Source: Dipylidium caninum (Eukaryota; Platyhelminthes; Cestoda; Cyclophyllidea; Dipylidiidae). From it: 64,000 nucleotides of DNA. The stretch spans positions 1,488,001 through 1,552,000 of the forward strand of contig QEYB01000448.1 in assembly GCA_017562135.1 (NCBI GenBank). Reading direction: 5' to 3'. The notes under the pieces were generated by a model that ran no database searches, had not been told where the DNA came from, and saw only the letters and a list, made by a program, of their open reading frames with translations. The position numbers were made by a program, and so were the translations under genes. Below, in pieces: positions 36,305 to 49,435 of the stretch; position 1 is the first letter of the stretch, and the number at the start of each line of letters is the position of its first letter.

Positions 36305-39300
36305 CTTGAGTTTGTTGAAGGGGTTGAGGGGAGGCGCATGTTGGGCGTTCTCGGCGGTGAGACGACGTTTTCGCTCGCAGATCGCAGGACCGAGGAGGTT
36401 GGCTAATTGCTCCGACAAGTGTCTACGCAGCAGCGTGCGCTCCGGCCCTATGTTCAACAGAGCCGCCAACGTCTCCACTGTGAAACGCTCCTCGTAGACC
36501 TTAGCCAAAAACCAAAATTTGGTGCCCTTTTTCGCAAACTACATTTGACGATAGCTAAATTTTAACAAAAAAGCGCATTATTTAGAAATGAGATTAGGAG
36601 AATGAGTTGACGCTCGAATTTTGTTAGATTAGACGGGCGACGAAACGGGCGCGTGCGTGCGATTTCCATCCACAGGTAAATAAGCGGCGGAATGAGGGTG
36701 CACCAACTGTGCCTCTACTCGACTGGCACGACGACCGAGCTCGAAGCTTCTGACGCGGAGGGAAGATTACAACTTGTGTGAAGAAGACCACCACCACTTT
36801 GAGAATTAATTGGCCCAGGAATTATCGCAATCCACTTTCTTGCGCTTCCGAAACGAGGCGAATGGCCACACAAACGGTTCACTTTTACGAGGGATCGGGT
36901 TACCGTGGCCTGAGTGTTTATAACATTGCCTGTTCCGGATTTACACGGTTGATGGAAAGCTAAAAAAGCCTGGTGCACCTGGTGCGACGCAATCTCGCTG
37001 CCCTGACTGCGAGCAACACTCGGGATGTGTGAGCGATGGAGGTGGGTTGGTGGCAAAGAAGGGCTTTCACCAGGTTGAGGCAGGGGAGTGCTTGGCTCTC
37101 GCGACCCACTCGTTGCCCAACGTGGAGATGGGCGCCAGTTGTCCATCCTCTCGCCGTCCACGGCTGGCTAACAGACGCCGTTAGTGCCAAGAGGCTCCAG
37201 ATGCCTCAAGTGGGAGTAAATCACTCCACTCCGAGCAACCGGAACTCCAGCTGATCGCGTTTTTATGTGGTGTTGCGGTGAAAAATGCACTGCTGTTCAG
37301 TGGCTTACGAGAAGGGCGCCGTGAAGACCGCTGCCGCGGACGCTGGACACGTACTCGGGGAGTTCGATTTCGCGGAGCCAGGCCTCGAGGCGACGGAAGG
37401 TCCACAGGGAGGGCGAGGCCGGCGGAGGCGACAAGGAGGAGGAGAAGGAGGAGGAATGGGAGAGTGGTGTGGAGTTTTCTGACGGTGTTGCGTCTCGGCA
37501 AATTGTGTCCACCGAGACTGATGTCGATCTGCGGATAAACAAGACCGCAAAACGACAATGGTATACTACCTGGAAGTAAACAAACATCAGGACTGGTGGA
37601 TTTACCGTTAAAATACTCCAAAGTCTGTAGATAGGCCAATGCCTCGCTACTTCTGACGCCATGTGAAGGCTTTTTATCTTACCTCAGGATCAAATTCGCA
37701 GATTTAGTGCACTTTCGAAAAGACTTTTCGAAAGTAGATACACTACTCTGATGGGGAGATAAGAATGTGTTTGAAAGGAGTAAATCACTTCAGCTACCAA
37801 CTCGGCCCATGAGATGCCGAGAAGTCCTGACCGGCGTCCTGAAGAGGACCGCCCACAGTGGCACAGCAGGACTCGACTTATGAGTGGAAATGACGGAGGG
37901 GCAGGTGCTTTGGAAGGTGAAAACCGCTCGAGGTGTTGGAAGGGGGGAGGAAAGGCGGCGGGTATCCTCTAACCACTTATTACGATGCCTGTTTCGTGGA
38001 TGCACGAGACAAATTGTTTAGTTAGACGTGCCAACGCGCACAAAGGCTCGGCGTCGAGAGCGGTCGGTGTCAAGAACCCTGGCCATTTGTCGACTAGGAG
38101 GCCATACCACATGAAACATCGCCATTTGCAACTGCTTCCGGTTCAGGCGTGCATGTCGTGGGTTCTTTATGACGGAGTCGCACATTTTGCATGAGGTAGT
38201 TCGCCCGCAGTCCAGTTTTCAAGCTCTCCGAAGTGGGTGGGAGTTCAAACGCCTGACATACCGATGAATGGTGGCCGGTGACTTCAGTGTCGGTGACTGC
38301 GTCGTACGCAGAGTGGGTGTGGAGTGCGCCGACTCCATCATAATCGCGGGCATCTCGGGAGACATCTGTGCGGCGTCGTCGGAGGTGCCGCCATTACTCC
38401 TTCTCCGCCGGTAGACAGGACCGGCAGTGGGAGCCGCGGCGTTGACTGCGCCTCGGCAAAGACGACTCAGGTCGAAATTCAATCGACGCATGAGTTGGAG
38501 GCCGCGTCGCATGGAGAGCATATGCAACTCAACGTTCACTCCTAGTGTTTGTAGCTCCGACTAAAACACATCACGACATGGCAATTCTTATCTCTAGCCA
38601 ATTTTTCTTTCACTATAAAAAGGAGAGAGTGAGCGGGAGAGATTCTTTCACTAAAATCCTCGGCACGACGGTGATGGGGGGACGACACCAGCCTGAGTAG
38701 AATTAGTCACCATACGTGATGACTTTTTAATGACTATCACGATTTGAGGTGAATTTTTCCCCTCTTGGCCAAAGATTTGCAGACCGTCAACCGCAAAACG
38801 GGCTCTTTATGCAGCACCAGCAAGATGCCTGTTGAGATCTTCACAGTGGCTCTCACCACACATGTCTACAAGCGCTCTCACGATAGATCAAGTCCTTGAT
38901 AGGGCGATCTGGCGGAGGAAGGAGAGAGTGGGGGGCAAATAATGATGGCAATCGTGTGGCCACGAATGCCTCGTACCAGAGTGAGTTCGTGCAGAACGTA
39001 GGCGTCAACAAGCTCAGCTTCGAAAGTGGACGTGTACATTGGAAGGCCGATGGCCTCGAGCCACGCTAAAGGGAGAGAAAGAAGTGAGGCGGTAAGGGGA
39101 AAGGCGCACGAAAAAAGGGACTACGACATGAAGGGAAGCGAATTTGGCTACATTCTATGCGGAGTTGGGGTACAACAACCATCATCACTGTGTAGTGAAT
39201 GCGCACCGGGAGTGCGGAGGCAGTCTTCCACCGGTTGAAACACCTAATCCAACAGGAGATTGGCTAAACGTGTCCTTTGCAACCAAAGTTTGTGAAATGG

Positions 39301-42300
39301 CGACGGAAAAAGGATAGTGGTTTGCCTCCACAGGCAAAAAAAAGACATTACACGGAGGACGGTGCAGATGCGAGCAAGCGTCTGTTCCACCTCACAGCCC
39401 TCTGTTCCAGGGTCTCGTGGCATCCTGAGACTCCCATGTGCACTAAATTAGGCGGAAGCTGTGTTTGGAAGAAACCTGCTTTACGGGTACTGGCGACCGC
39501 ACGGGCGGAATCATCGCAAAATTAAATGAATAACATGAGGACTGCACAGAGGGGAATTTAATAAAAGCGGAGGTGAGTGTTTGCCTCGGCCAAACTGATA
39601 AGCAGGTGATGAAACCGACCGGAAATGCTGAAATTTGGATGAGGTGAAATTCCAGGCAGGAAGGCAGTTTCCCGCGTTGCCATGAGGTCTTGCGTTGTGC
39701 GCAAACTGACGTGGATGAGGAGTTTCTTCAGATGAAGTGGTCTCAGTGGACCCAGATTCTGGGGAGCAAAAAGAAAAACTTAACGATTGTCATTCCCTCT
39801 TGCAGTCTCGGCGGCGAAGGTGTCAAATACCGCGTTCTTATGTAGGTGTAGATATTTTCACAAGTCGCCCGCGGATTACCGCTGCAAAGGCAGCGAGAAG
39901 ACCGGTTCCGAGCCCTTAAGGTGGCATAAACAATCCGCGATGCGACACTACGAGATATCGTGGGCGGAATGGAAGCATAGCGCGGCTGCGTTAGGAGGTA
40001 GCACACGAAGTGTCCGCGGAATGGTGGAAAACAGACAGCTGCCAAGGTGCATTCACATCTGCCTGGCTGAGAGACCAGAGAAGAAGTTGGTACCGTCTTT
40101 CGTGGGTTGGAGACGGACTTTGAGGCATTACTTATAGAGTTGCCTCGAAAAACAAAAAGCACACCCCGAAAAGTCAGTAGGTGCGGTTCATTGCCGTGGT
40201 GGCAGACTATCGATGATGACGTGGCTCCCTGACAAGGTGACTCAGCAGACCTTCTGTCTGTCGTATCGCCATCGCCGTCATCATCTTCTTCTTCCGAAAA
40301 TGATGGCCGATCTCTTATTGCATCCACCGCAGACAAGCCGTCTACCCTCACTCTGACGTTAATGTGGCTCTTTGCCGTCACTTATCACCACCTCCAAGGT
40401 GGAGTCGAACTTCTCCCAAGGGAATTCGGTGATGCATGCATGCCATGAACAACACCTGGCTCGGATTACGGCCCGGTTGTGTGCCACTCTGCGAGAAATC
40501 ACCAAAAAGGCAGTCTGAAGTCAGATGCAACGCCGTCTGCCACTGTCTTCTACGATCGCTGCCCACAGCTTCGGGTTAGGCGAGTCACCTGAAAATCAGA
40601 TGATTCATTCACCTGTTGGAGTTGGACATTGCTGGCATTGATGATGTCGGCACCGGTCTTGATCCACCTTCTGGCTGCTGTCTTGCAGTATCCCAGTCCG
40701 AGTAGTTGGAGGAAATCGCACACCGCCTCGGGCGACCAGTCCTCGAAGTTTGTGCTTGTTGGCCTGAACACACGCATCAACGCGCAGAAATGATGATTAA
40801 GTGAAGTGACATTCATCAGTCTAATGCCATAATTCAAGAAGTCACATAGGCGAGCGACACCAGGCTCTCTCGATACGGGACGCCACATCGGCTCCGGACT
40901 TCGGGCTCCACGGGATTCTCGCGTCGCGCATATCTGACAACCGGAGCCTGAGACTCCCTGTCTGCTAAACCAGGCCGTTGGAAGCGAGGCTGGGGGAGAG
41001 GTGGAAGGTGACCAGCCCCGGGGGGTACGTGGTCATTCTCGTGCGATATGACACAAAAACGTAGGGATCAGAAGAAGGGGGAAGAGTAGAGCCACCTGCA
41101 AGTTGATGATTTCTCCTGCAAGGCAAATTCTATTCTCTACTTCCTTCCACATGCCAACAACATCCCCCTGTTGCCTTGCCCCCTCCACGGCCAAACTTTG
41201 TAATACCGATGATAGGGAGAGTGAAAGAAGGGGCGAAAGTCGGTGTGGAGTGTTTGAGAGGACGTTGTAAGCACAAAAGTCTACCCTACCATTGTTGCAT
41301 GCGACTGCCAAGGGAGAGTTGTTTGCAATAAACTAACAGTCGCGGGGCGGAATTGTTGACGGCTAAGAAGATTACGGCCACATTGCCCGCTGACTGACTC
41401 GAGAGGTGGCGGACCCTCCGGGTGGCCCACTAACTCCTGCCGCCTCGCGCGACTGAAATTTAAAGCCCTGGGACGCTTGGTGGTTAGCGAATCTGGGGAT
41501 CAGCGACAGACAAGTGCTCATTCGCAATGCTGCACACCTAAATGCCGGCAACTGTGCCACCACCAATTTGCTTGTCGAAAAAGGCGGGTCGACGAGCCGT
41601 CACTGAAACCAACCTACTAAGGTGAGTGTGATGTGACTGGGGCTTTGGCATGTTAAGTGCGGAATTGCAGCCACTCAGGTCTGAGTGCGCCACGGGGCCG
41701 GGTGAGTCCACAGCGGCCGTGGTGAATGGAGACGGCGACAGCGGACGGCATGAATCACCGCGAGGACGATGCTGCAAGTCGGAACGACGGCTAAACCACA
41801 CAAACACAAACATCGACACACGAAGGTGAAGCAGCCAGCCTGCGAGGAGGTGACGGAACAGAAGGCTGTGAGCTGCAAGAAAGTGAGCCTGGTGTCTTGA
41901 CCTCTCCACCTCCAGCGCAAGTGGCCACACGACGCCGGAAGTTAAGAGTCAGGTGGGCCGACATGGAGGACTTTGTGTTGAATGAAGTGGCGTAGGGGAA
42001 GCACCTCGAAATGGCAGAGAATGAAAATCCAGATCGAGTTAAGCAGACGCGTCTCTCTTCCCATGTGAGCCGGTGTATGACAGGTCAAACAGGCTTGGGA
42101 GACATCGTTTATGAAGGTGGCCAGGACAGCCTTATCCACTTCGCAAGAAATAACGGTTAAACTTTTTTACCGTCGGCGAACTAAATTGACGCTCGAAAAT
42201 TTCAGGGACGTGAGAAACCAGACCCAGACAACTATTGAGGTGAAATCAACTTGACTCGTTTGACAGTGAGACACCCGCCGATGTGCCACTTTCGGCTCTG

Positions 42301-45300
42301 ACCGGGGCACTGGAATTGCACCGAACGGACTCGGATGCCAGGAAGGTTGGCATGATTTCAGCTACCTCCTGCCGATTTCTCCTCAAAAAATTACGAGTGC
42401 TTGTAGCACAAGCATTTGTTTCTTTCTGTGTCCTTCGCTCGTCCGACTACACTTAAAAGAGCGCGAAATATTAGTTTGTGCATTTTTTTGCGTGCCTTAA
42501 ACGCTTATTCTCCTTGGCAAATCGTCTTGTCGGCCTCCACTGTGGGCTTTTTTGACAACTTTGCTAAAGTAATTCACAAAAGGATGTTGCATTTAGCGTG
42601 AACGACATTGAATTGGATGAGGACTGAGAGGGATAAGCCGCTTCGGGTGATGTAACAACTTCCACTCTTGATTCGCAACTTGGCCCACAAGTGTTACTGG
42701 GAGCGGTCTGTCGCAGCGCATGACTCCGACGCTTCGGAGGAGCACCGCAGTGCCCCTGCACCGGAGGTGCTTAAAGCGGCCGAGGGTCGACGGCGAGTGG
42801 GCGTTTGCTGCGCCCCGACGCAGAGGCAGAGGCTGAGGCGAAATGTGGGCAGATTCCGCGTGTAATCCAGGCTCGGTGGGCTCGAGTGAGTCACGCCGCG
42901 GACTGACGACGATTTCGTGGAGCGGACGAAGGGAAAAAACGGGAGCCGAGACACATTACTCATCCGACTGGAGGATGCATGGACGAGGGGAGTTAAATTC
43001 CTCGGGGGGGGGGGGAGAGCGAAGGGAAGATTTGTTTTGCTTTCAAGGTCCTCGAAGGACACCGGGCTTATGATTTATGGACGGACGAGGACGAGGAGAG
43101 GAAGAGGACTTACAGGAGAAGAGAGGGCGGCCTGGTCTTGTGGTTCGCACCTACATTCTCCGCGGACGAAAAATCTAAAAAAGGTGGAGAGCGTTTAAGC
43201 TCAGAATGCTTAAGCACCCATTCCTCAAATGCCCGCTTAGAAGGAGCAGAATCTGAGCATTCACCCGGCTAACCGGGTCCCTTGAAAGGCGAATTTATGG
43301 GACAGGGGTGTGTAACCCTTAGCGGATGATAGGAACGTGTGACCGTCAAGTCTCAGCGTATTTGCGCTTCTGGCGGCGGTAAACGGTATGGCTACCGAAG
43401 GGTAAGGGTTGCACATTTAGCTGCTGAAGATGATTCTTGATAAAGATAGTAGCAGTCTTCATGAGACAAACAAAAATGTGTCCTGATTTTCCAGTCTACT
43501 CATGAAAATTCACCAAAAACGTACTGAGCTTCTCAATCTTTCCCCCATTGACAGCACAGGGCAAATTTTTGTTCGCGAGAATGAGTTAATGAGTAGTAAA
43601 TTGGAGATGTCCGGTTGTGGTTGCCCGAGGAGACTGGTGGGTGGGAGAGGGCTGTCACGACAGGGAGTCTCGTGAACACCAGAGCGGTGAGGAGACCATT
43701 TGCGCCTCGGAGCGTCGTGAACCTCGTGGCACTTCCACTCACAGCCCGGCAGTCAAGGCATTTCAGAGAAAACAGCCCCAAATTTACGAATTCGTGAAAG
43801 ACTGCAGCGATATACTCTGCTTCGTGCACAAAGTGAATGCCAATTGCGCAAACCCCAAGTTGTCCTAATAAAGTCAGATGTTAACAAAAAACGCAGGCGG
43901 TAGTCGCCTTGACCACTCAGTACACCTTCGTGGTGCATGGTGAAAAGACTTGAGGGATTAGCTAAAACTTATTTGCTCAAGTCGACTTTCCTCCGAGGAG
44001 TAATGCTCCCCTCCACCGTCATCCTAACGCGTCGACCTCGAGAGAGGCTGCCACAAACCTACCATCTTCGACAAGTGGGCAACCGTTTGTCCGAAATTTT
44101 TGTGTGCGAGTCGATGACGCCTGACGATGTGAAATCTAAAATAGCAGGAAAGGAGAGTGAAGCGGGCATGAGGTGGCGCACCGATGACACCAAATTGTCC
44201 CTTTCCTCCAAGGAACTACCAACTGTCTGTCAAAGCACCCTCATCAACACTGACGGGCAGAAAGAGAATGTCAATCCAACTTAAAGCTGCCCTGTAGACA
44301 CTTTACAGTCTAATTATTGTTCTGAGAGAGAGAGAGAGAGAGAGAGAGAGCAAGTGTTCGCGGAAAGAATTATTTGAAGGAGTGATAAAATCTCTCAGGC
44401 CGCGATGAGCCGTCAACTTTCGTGGCATGAGCACCCAAAATCACGTTGGAACGAATAGGAGGAGGATGGTCTTAGTGACCATTTCTGAGGGAAAAAGGGG
44501 ATTTGGGCACGCTGCGAAGCACTAACGCATTTTTAACTGGACCTTTTAACTTACTAACTGAATAACTTCTCGCTCGGACGCAGTTCATACGCTTAACTCA
44601 TGCTGCACTGTTTAATGTCACAGGCAGAGGGAGGAAAGGAGGGAGGAGAAGGAGGAGCCTAGTTTGCCCATGTTTGGGTAGTCTCGTTGGTGGACAGGAG
44701 AGGAGGGAAAAGGGGCCTGGTATGGAGCAACCCCTTTGCAAGAAAAAAAGAATCTCCTCGGTAAAGATGGCATGAAGAGGAAAAAACCTTGGGCGACTTC
44801 AAAAACAGCACCCAACTGCTGAGTTTGCCACTGCTGCCGGCTTTTAGGGGGGAGGAATGCTGGTGAAGCGTTTCTCCATTCTCTCGAGGGTAGTAGAGGT
44901 GGCCGGAGGGCGGCAGACGACTGGTGTAGGAGCGAACCACTCGCCGACACGAATCGGGACCTTTTGGGGCAGCGTAGGAGACGCAGTTGGCCTGCAACTC
45001 CGAGCAACTGACTGAGCGCAACTGAGGACTCGCACTATTACGCTCCGGCGGCGTTTGGACCATCCCCAGAAACAAGTCTGAAGCGCATTTATGGCATTGA
45101 AGTTAGTCACTTTTACCTGCGACATTAAGTGTACTTCTGGAGCACATCCAATTGACCTCTTTGTCGAATATGACACTGTCATTAGCATAAGCATTTTCCC
45201 CATCCTGCGGCCTCTGTCCCATCTGTTTCCCAAGATTCTGCCTTATATATCTAGGAGGACGGAGACAAGGAGTTACACAAACTCGCGCACGCCAACGTCA

Positions 45301-47620
45301 CGTAGCAGTTTTCCCCCAATGAAGGTTAATCCTGAATGAAATTTGCACAACGGCTTAGCCCCCGCCGATGAGACCAACGTTGCGAGAATCGCGCCACTAC
45401 TTGGAGTGGACGACGAAGGAGGAAGGACGCGTGTTAGTCGTAATGTCCTGGCCTCGCCCTCCAGGTCAGTCGAATTCTTGTTGCCCCGTCCGCAGTTCAG
45501 TTTATAAGAAAACGTGCGACTATCTACGCCTCAGCGACTAGTGTAATCCAGGCCGATTGACTTTTAAGCGCCTTCCCTCCTTCTACTAGACGCAATACCA
45601 ATTTACGGGGGTCTTAAATTCTCGGCAAGGTAAATAGGGGATATGAAAAGTCGTCTCCCCAAAATGAATGCAAGATTGAGGAAAAAAATTGTCTCCCGAA
45701 ACCACTTTGTGGACCTCGCCGAGGCAACGTTTCATGTCTGTGTAGAATGCAAGGTCGACGTGGCACCTCTGAGGTACGTGAAGGATGTCAGAGCAGTGGA
45801 GGTGTTGTCGCCACGATACTGTCACAACTCAATGTAAACCTGGCTCAAGTAGGATTCTCGTGTTTGGGACGAGTTAGGACACAATTTCGGATGGGTTGAT
45901 AAATTCTCGAGCGGTGGGATGTCAGGTATTGCAGAAGTGCGGTTGTAATTGCACAATCAGCAGTTATCGACTCAGATACCCAAGCAATGCCGCGTGCATA
46001 AGAGATTGACACAAAACGGTCGGCAAAACAATTCACTCTAGAGAATGCTGTGTTCGCAGGAGTTAAAATGTCATGCCAGAGGTAAAAAATTAGACTATTC
46101 ATTTGTATCCACAAGCAACATGCAAATGACCGCTCTCACATCTCACGGCAGAGGGATAGAGGAAGAGACTTTTAGACAAGATTAATGAAGTCTAAAAGAT
46201 GTAACGAAACTGTAGCAGTCACTCACGTAAGTGTTACTATTGTGGATCATTATGCATTTCCTCTTGTTCAAGAGACTTTAAAGCGGTAGGAACTAACAAT
46301 CGCTAAGTTATGTAGTACGCTTTGCTTACAGCTGCATGAAGCCCACGGTAACGTGGCAAACGGCAAACGACGATTCATCATTAAGAGAATAGGCATATCT
46401 CGGAAAAGAGCACGCGATTATGGGCACGAACCTCTCATTGCGTTACGAAGAAGTAACAACTCATTGCATTGCTGTCCAACGGTGGCCGACAGTGAAACAA
46501 CGTCACTCTAGGCAAAAAACAAAGGGTTTTTTTAAATAGAATAAACTCACAAAGGTGAAATTGAGGTGGAACAGGAAAGAGAATGCAAATTAATTATTTT
46601 TACCCTCGCGGAATGTCAATTTATACAATTTATTTATCAACTACTCAAAACTATTCAAGGACGTCACAGACTTTGAAAACTGTCCTCAGTATTTTACACG
46701 CAGGTACTTAAAGGATGACAATCGCCTTCTCATAGTTGTGCGGACGGTTAAAATCGAGCAGATCTCCGCATGGAGAAAGAAGAAAACAAGTGAGAATGGA
46801 AAAAGGCAAATGAAGAGGACAAAAGTTGAGTAACTACTGGATGAAGGCCCACACCGCCAAAAGTGTGCTCTAAATGCGACATCTCCCCAATAGGCCTCAA
46901 GAGAAAGGCAAGAAAGAAGAAAAATGGGATTTAAAGTATTTTTGCCTTCAGCGTAACAATCTGATAACTGAATATGCTCGTACATGTAGAACAACTCATG
47001 AAATCAACCACACATATGAAGAATAAGCGAGTGCTTTTAGACCGAAAATTAATTAAAATATGAGTATGGCACTTAGCCTTGATTGAGTAAGTTGAAAAAG
47101 CAGCCACTTCTGGACGAAAGACATGAAAGATTTACCTGTAGTTGTTGGATCCTCGACTCCACAGCCAAATTATCGCGTTCTAAACAAGCGAGGGTGATCT
47201 TATGCTGATTGAGTTCAGTTAGTAAGTCCAACTTAGCCACTGTGCTATCTTCAGATGACTTCTTAAATAAAAAATAGAAATGGTCAATCTGATAAAAAAG
47301 GTGCAATGGGATTCGTTGCCAAAATTCTGGTACAAACTCTCTGCTTTGTCGGATAATAAAAATGAACAAAAATTCTTGAAACGCATAGAGAACCAGAGTA
47401 AAACCCGATAAAATCAAAAGTAAATGGAAAAATTCACCTTATAAATTTTTTTTTGGAGAAGTGATATCAAATCTGATTGTTCTGATACTATGTCAGATAG
47501 TCGTTTAACTTCGGCACGAAGATTTTCGATCTCATCAAAACTGGTTTCATGAGAATCTTCGGCTGCGATCTGATTCTGGTAAGCATGATTTTGACTACGC
47601 GGGTTTGGGGAAATGAACAC
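36305..47620 (-). CDS. PPFIBP: Liprin-beta (PTPRF-interacting protein-binding protein) homologue
   Basis: Cytoplasmic scaffold that binds liprin-alpha and works with LAR phosphatases at synapses and adhesion sites. Coiled-coil exons 47620-47438 (ENLRAEVKRLSDIVSEQSDL) and 47261-47136 (VAKLDLLTELNQHKITLACL) match the liprin N-terminal coil. C-terminal exons: 41790-41614 (Ser/Pro-rich), 40763-40613 and 39758-39620 (SAM1: FEDWSPEAVCDFLQLLGLGY ... LHLKKLLIHV), 39065-38977, 38894-38882 and 38541-38262 (SAM2: WLEAIGLPMYTSTFEAELVD ... VNVELHMLSMRRGLQLMRRL), 37528-37309 and 36499-36305 (SAM3: RLEAWLREIELPEYVSSVRG then ERFTVETLAALLNIGP and LLRRHL). RGSGLHGALL followed by LLNI..(E/N)(R/K)TLLRRHL is characteristic of liprin-beta rather than alpha. 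Phases agree throughout. The first exon and those between 47136 and 41790 are unresolved; an exon near 47845-47685 and Ser/Pro-rich frames near 42.6-43.1 and 44.7-45.1 kb are candidates. Confidence 0.85.
37711..37735. repeat. Perfect 12-bp inverted repeat with 1-nt spacer
   Basis: ACTTTCGAAAAG, one A, then CTTTTCGAAAGT: a 25-bp near-perfect palindrome inside the liprin-beta intron between the SAM2 and SAM3 exons. It resembles a dimeric protein-binding site or a chance palindrome; no function is assigned. Confidence 0.85.
41791..47135. other. Incompletely resolved middle of the liprin-beta gene
   Basis: Between the coiled-coil exons and the Ser/Pro-rich exon before SAM1. In other animals this part encodes more coiled coil and a long disordered Ser/Pro linker. 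Candidate minus-strand frames are 44659-45075 (QTPPERNSASPQLRSVSC) and 42694-43062 (Pro/Ser/Thr-rich), but I could not fix splice sites that keep phase. Contains a GA microsatellite and a 12-nt G-run (43004-43015). Confidence 0.45.
44324..44350. repeat. (GA)n microsatellite
   Basis: Uninterrupted GA dinucleotide repeat of about 13 units, inside the presumed liprin-beta intron. Confidence 0.95.
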
Positions 47621-49435
47621 CTGCAAAAAATGATGAAAAAAACATATCCGCACTAAAATTCTACCTTCAGCAACCAGAAAATAGTAGGAACTCTTCTATG
47701 CTCAGATTTCTAACTCGGCAACACTCCAAATAATTAGAAATTTCGTGCACCAACTTATTGAATTTTCGCAGCCAAAAGTCATAGGTAGTACCACTAAAAG
47801 TCCAATGAGGAAAATGCATTCTACACTGAGAGGAGAATAATAGGCACATACTAATTAAGGTGGGGAAAACCTTAAGCTCCGCTATTTATAAAACTGAAAA
47901 TTTTGGACAACTGACAAGGATTTAGGCCAAAGGACTATGTTAAATGGGGAAACTTCAATGGACGACGTGTAAATTCAGTTTTTGATCTGGGTTAACTTAC
48001 AGAGACACTGTTAACAGATCTGCAAGTGCCGTCACCCGCAACACCTACTGAAGAGTGGGGAACACTTAAATGACTTTGGTACATAGTGAACAGTCGATTG
48101 TACACCTGTAAGGTGCGTCAATACCTGAGGCACCACGACTGTAAAAATGAGGTGACCTCCGCCACCAAATTCCCGCCAAGGACGTCCGCTAAAAAATTTT
48201 ATTGACTATAACGAAAGTATACACTTCAAAGTTTAATATAAAATAGTTGCTTCTACGTGGATGCATCAAAGCGCAAGTGTTGGTAAAGGAACAGAAATTG
48301 CAACCACAATGCCAGCTTACGAATCACAACCTTACTTGTTTTCACGCGAGAATGCCAACAAACAACGAATTAAGAGAAGGGGTACCGTATAGGGCATTAA
48401 GCATTCATACCCATAGCAAACCGTTGACTGAGGACAAATTTGCAGGTTGAATAGGTTTTCTGATCATCAAGATATCATATACTACTAATTCTTACAAATT
48501 AAAAAATTTTCCAGAAATACTTATTTCAAAGTCTGGAAGAGAATGTAATTATAACATAGAGAAGAATGAAAATAAATATGAAATAGTTTATTAAATAACA
48601 ATAGATCTGCGACGTTACATTTAGCTTGTACATAATCCTAGCTTGTCAATGGGTATTAATTTACTTCCACTTTCTCTCTCCCTTTCGGGTCAACAATCAT
48701 TGTTTCTTGCAAGCGGCTGCCGGGAAAGGCGGTCGCCGCATACCCTAGTAAGGAAAGCCTAATGTGCGCCAGGCTCGGCTGCTTGCGCCTGCGGCTGCCT
48801 GTTTCTTTTCGGGGGGCGGGTATCGATTTTGACACACTTCATCTTGGAGGCGGTGGTGCTGATGCGATGCCCACAGACGATTAAATACATGTCGTGCGTT
48901 GGGCGACTGGCGTTGCGAAATGTTGCTGCAGGTTTGTAAATCTCTTTACAGTCATAAATATCAGGATATGGGAGATCCGGCGCGGTAAAATTTTTTGCCT
49001 TTAGATTCGAGTTTGGGCATCCCCCTTCGTCGTCAAATAATTAAATTGTATTAACTTGTCCACTGTTAACGTATCTGCAAAACACTAGATCAATATATAT
49101 GTGGATAGATCGAATAACCTTAATACTCTCATTGAAATGCGGGAATTTCAGGGTGCACGCCCAACTCTCGTTCATTCTTATTGTTTTTCTACGCACTGTT
49201 TTCAATTTTTGGCGGCTATAGTGGATGGGTTGCTGGCTTCGGCAGTGCATGCTCGTGCTGGTTATTATTTTTATACGGCCATATGTGAAGTGTGCGGAAT
49301 TCGCCGTTGAATATACAGGAAAGGTGTACCTGCACAGCCCTCAAAACTACACTTACACCTTTACCAGAAACAAATCGGTTTGTGATTTTTGAAAACTGAC
49401 ATTAACTAGTCAGTTGTAGTTAGGATTAATATAAG
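47621..49435. other. Region between the 5' ends of liprin-beta (-) and SID-1 (+)
   Basis: Probably holds the divergent promoters and first exons of both genes. A minus-strand frame at about 47685-47845 (after tctcctctcag) may encode a liprin exon, and a short one at about 48002-48046 is bounded by cttcag and gtaagt. A GC-rich block occupies about 48700-48870. On the plus strand 49131-49310 is open with a hydrophobic segment and might carry the SID-1 signal peptide, but no splice path to 49436 was established. Confidence 0.45.

Noticed and set aside
39743..40381. Minus-strand frame of 212 codons within the liprin-beta region
   Set aside because: It overlaps the SAM1-end exon (39758-39620) in a different frame and has no liprin-like sequence; only its acidic/Ser start looks protein-like, and no splice phase supports it.
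43264..43283. Short ACCCGG-CTAA-CCGGGT hairpin
   Set aside because: A six-base stem is common by chance in GC-rich intron sequence.
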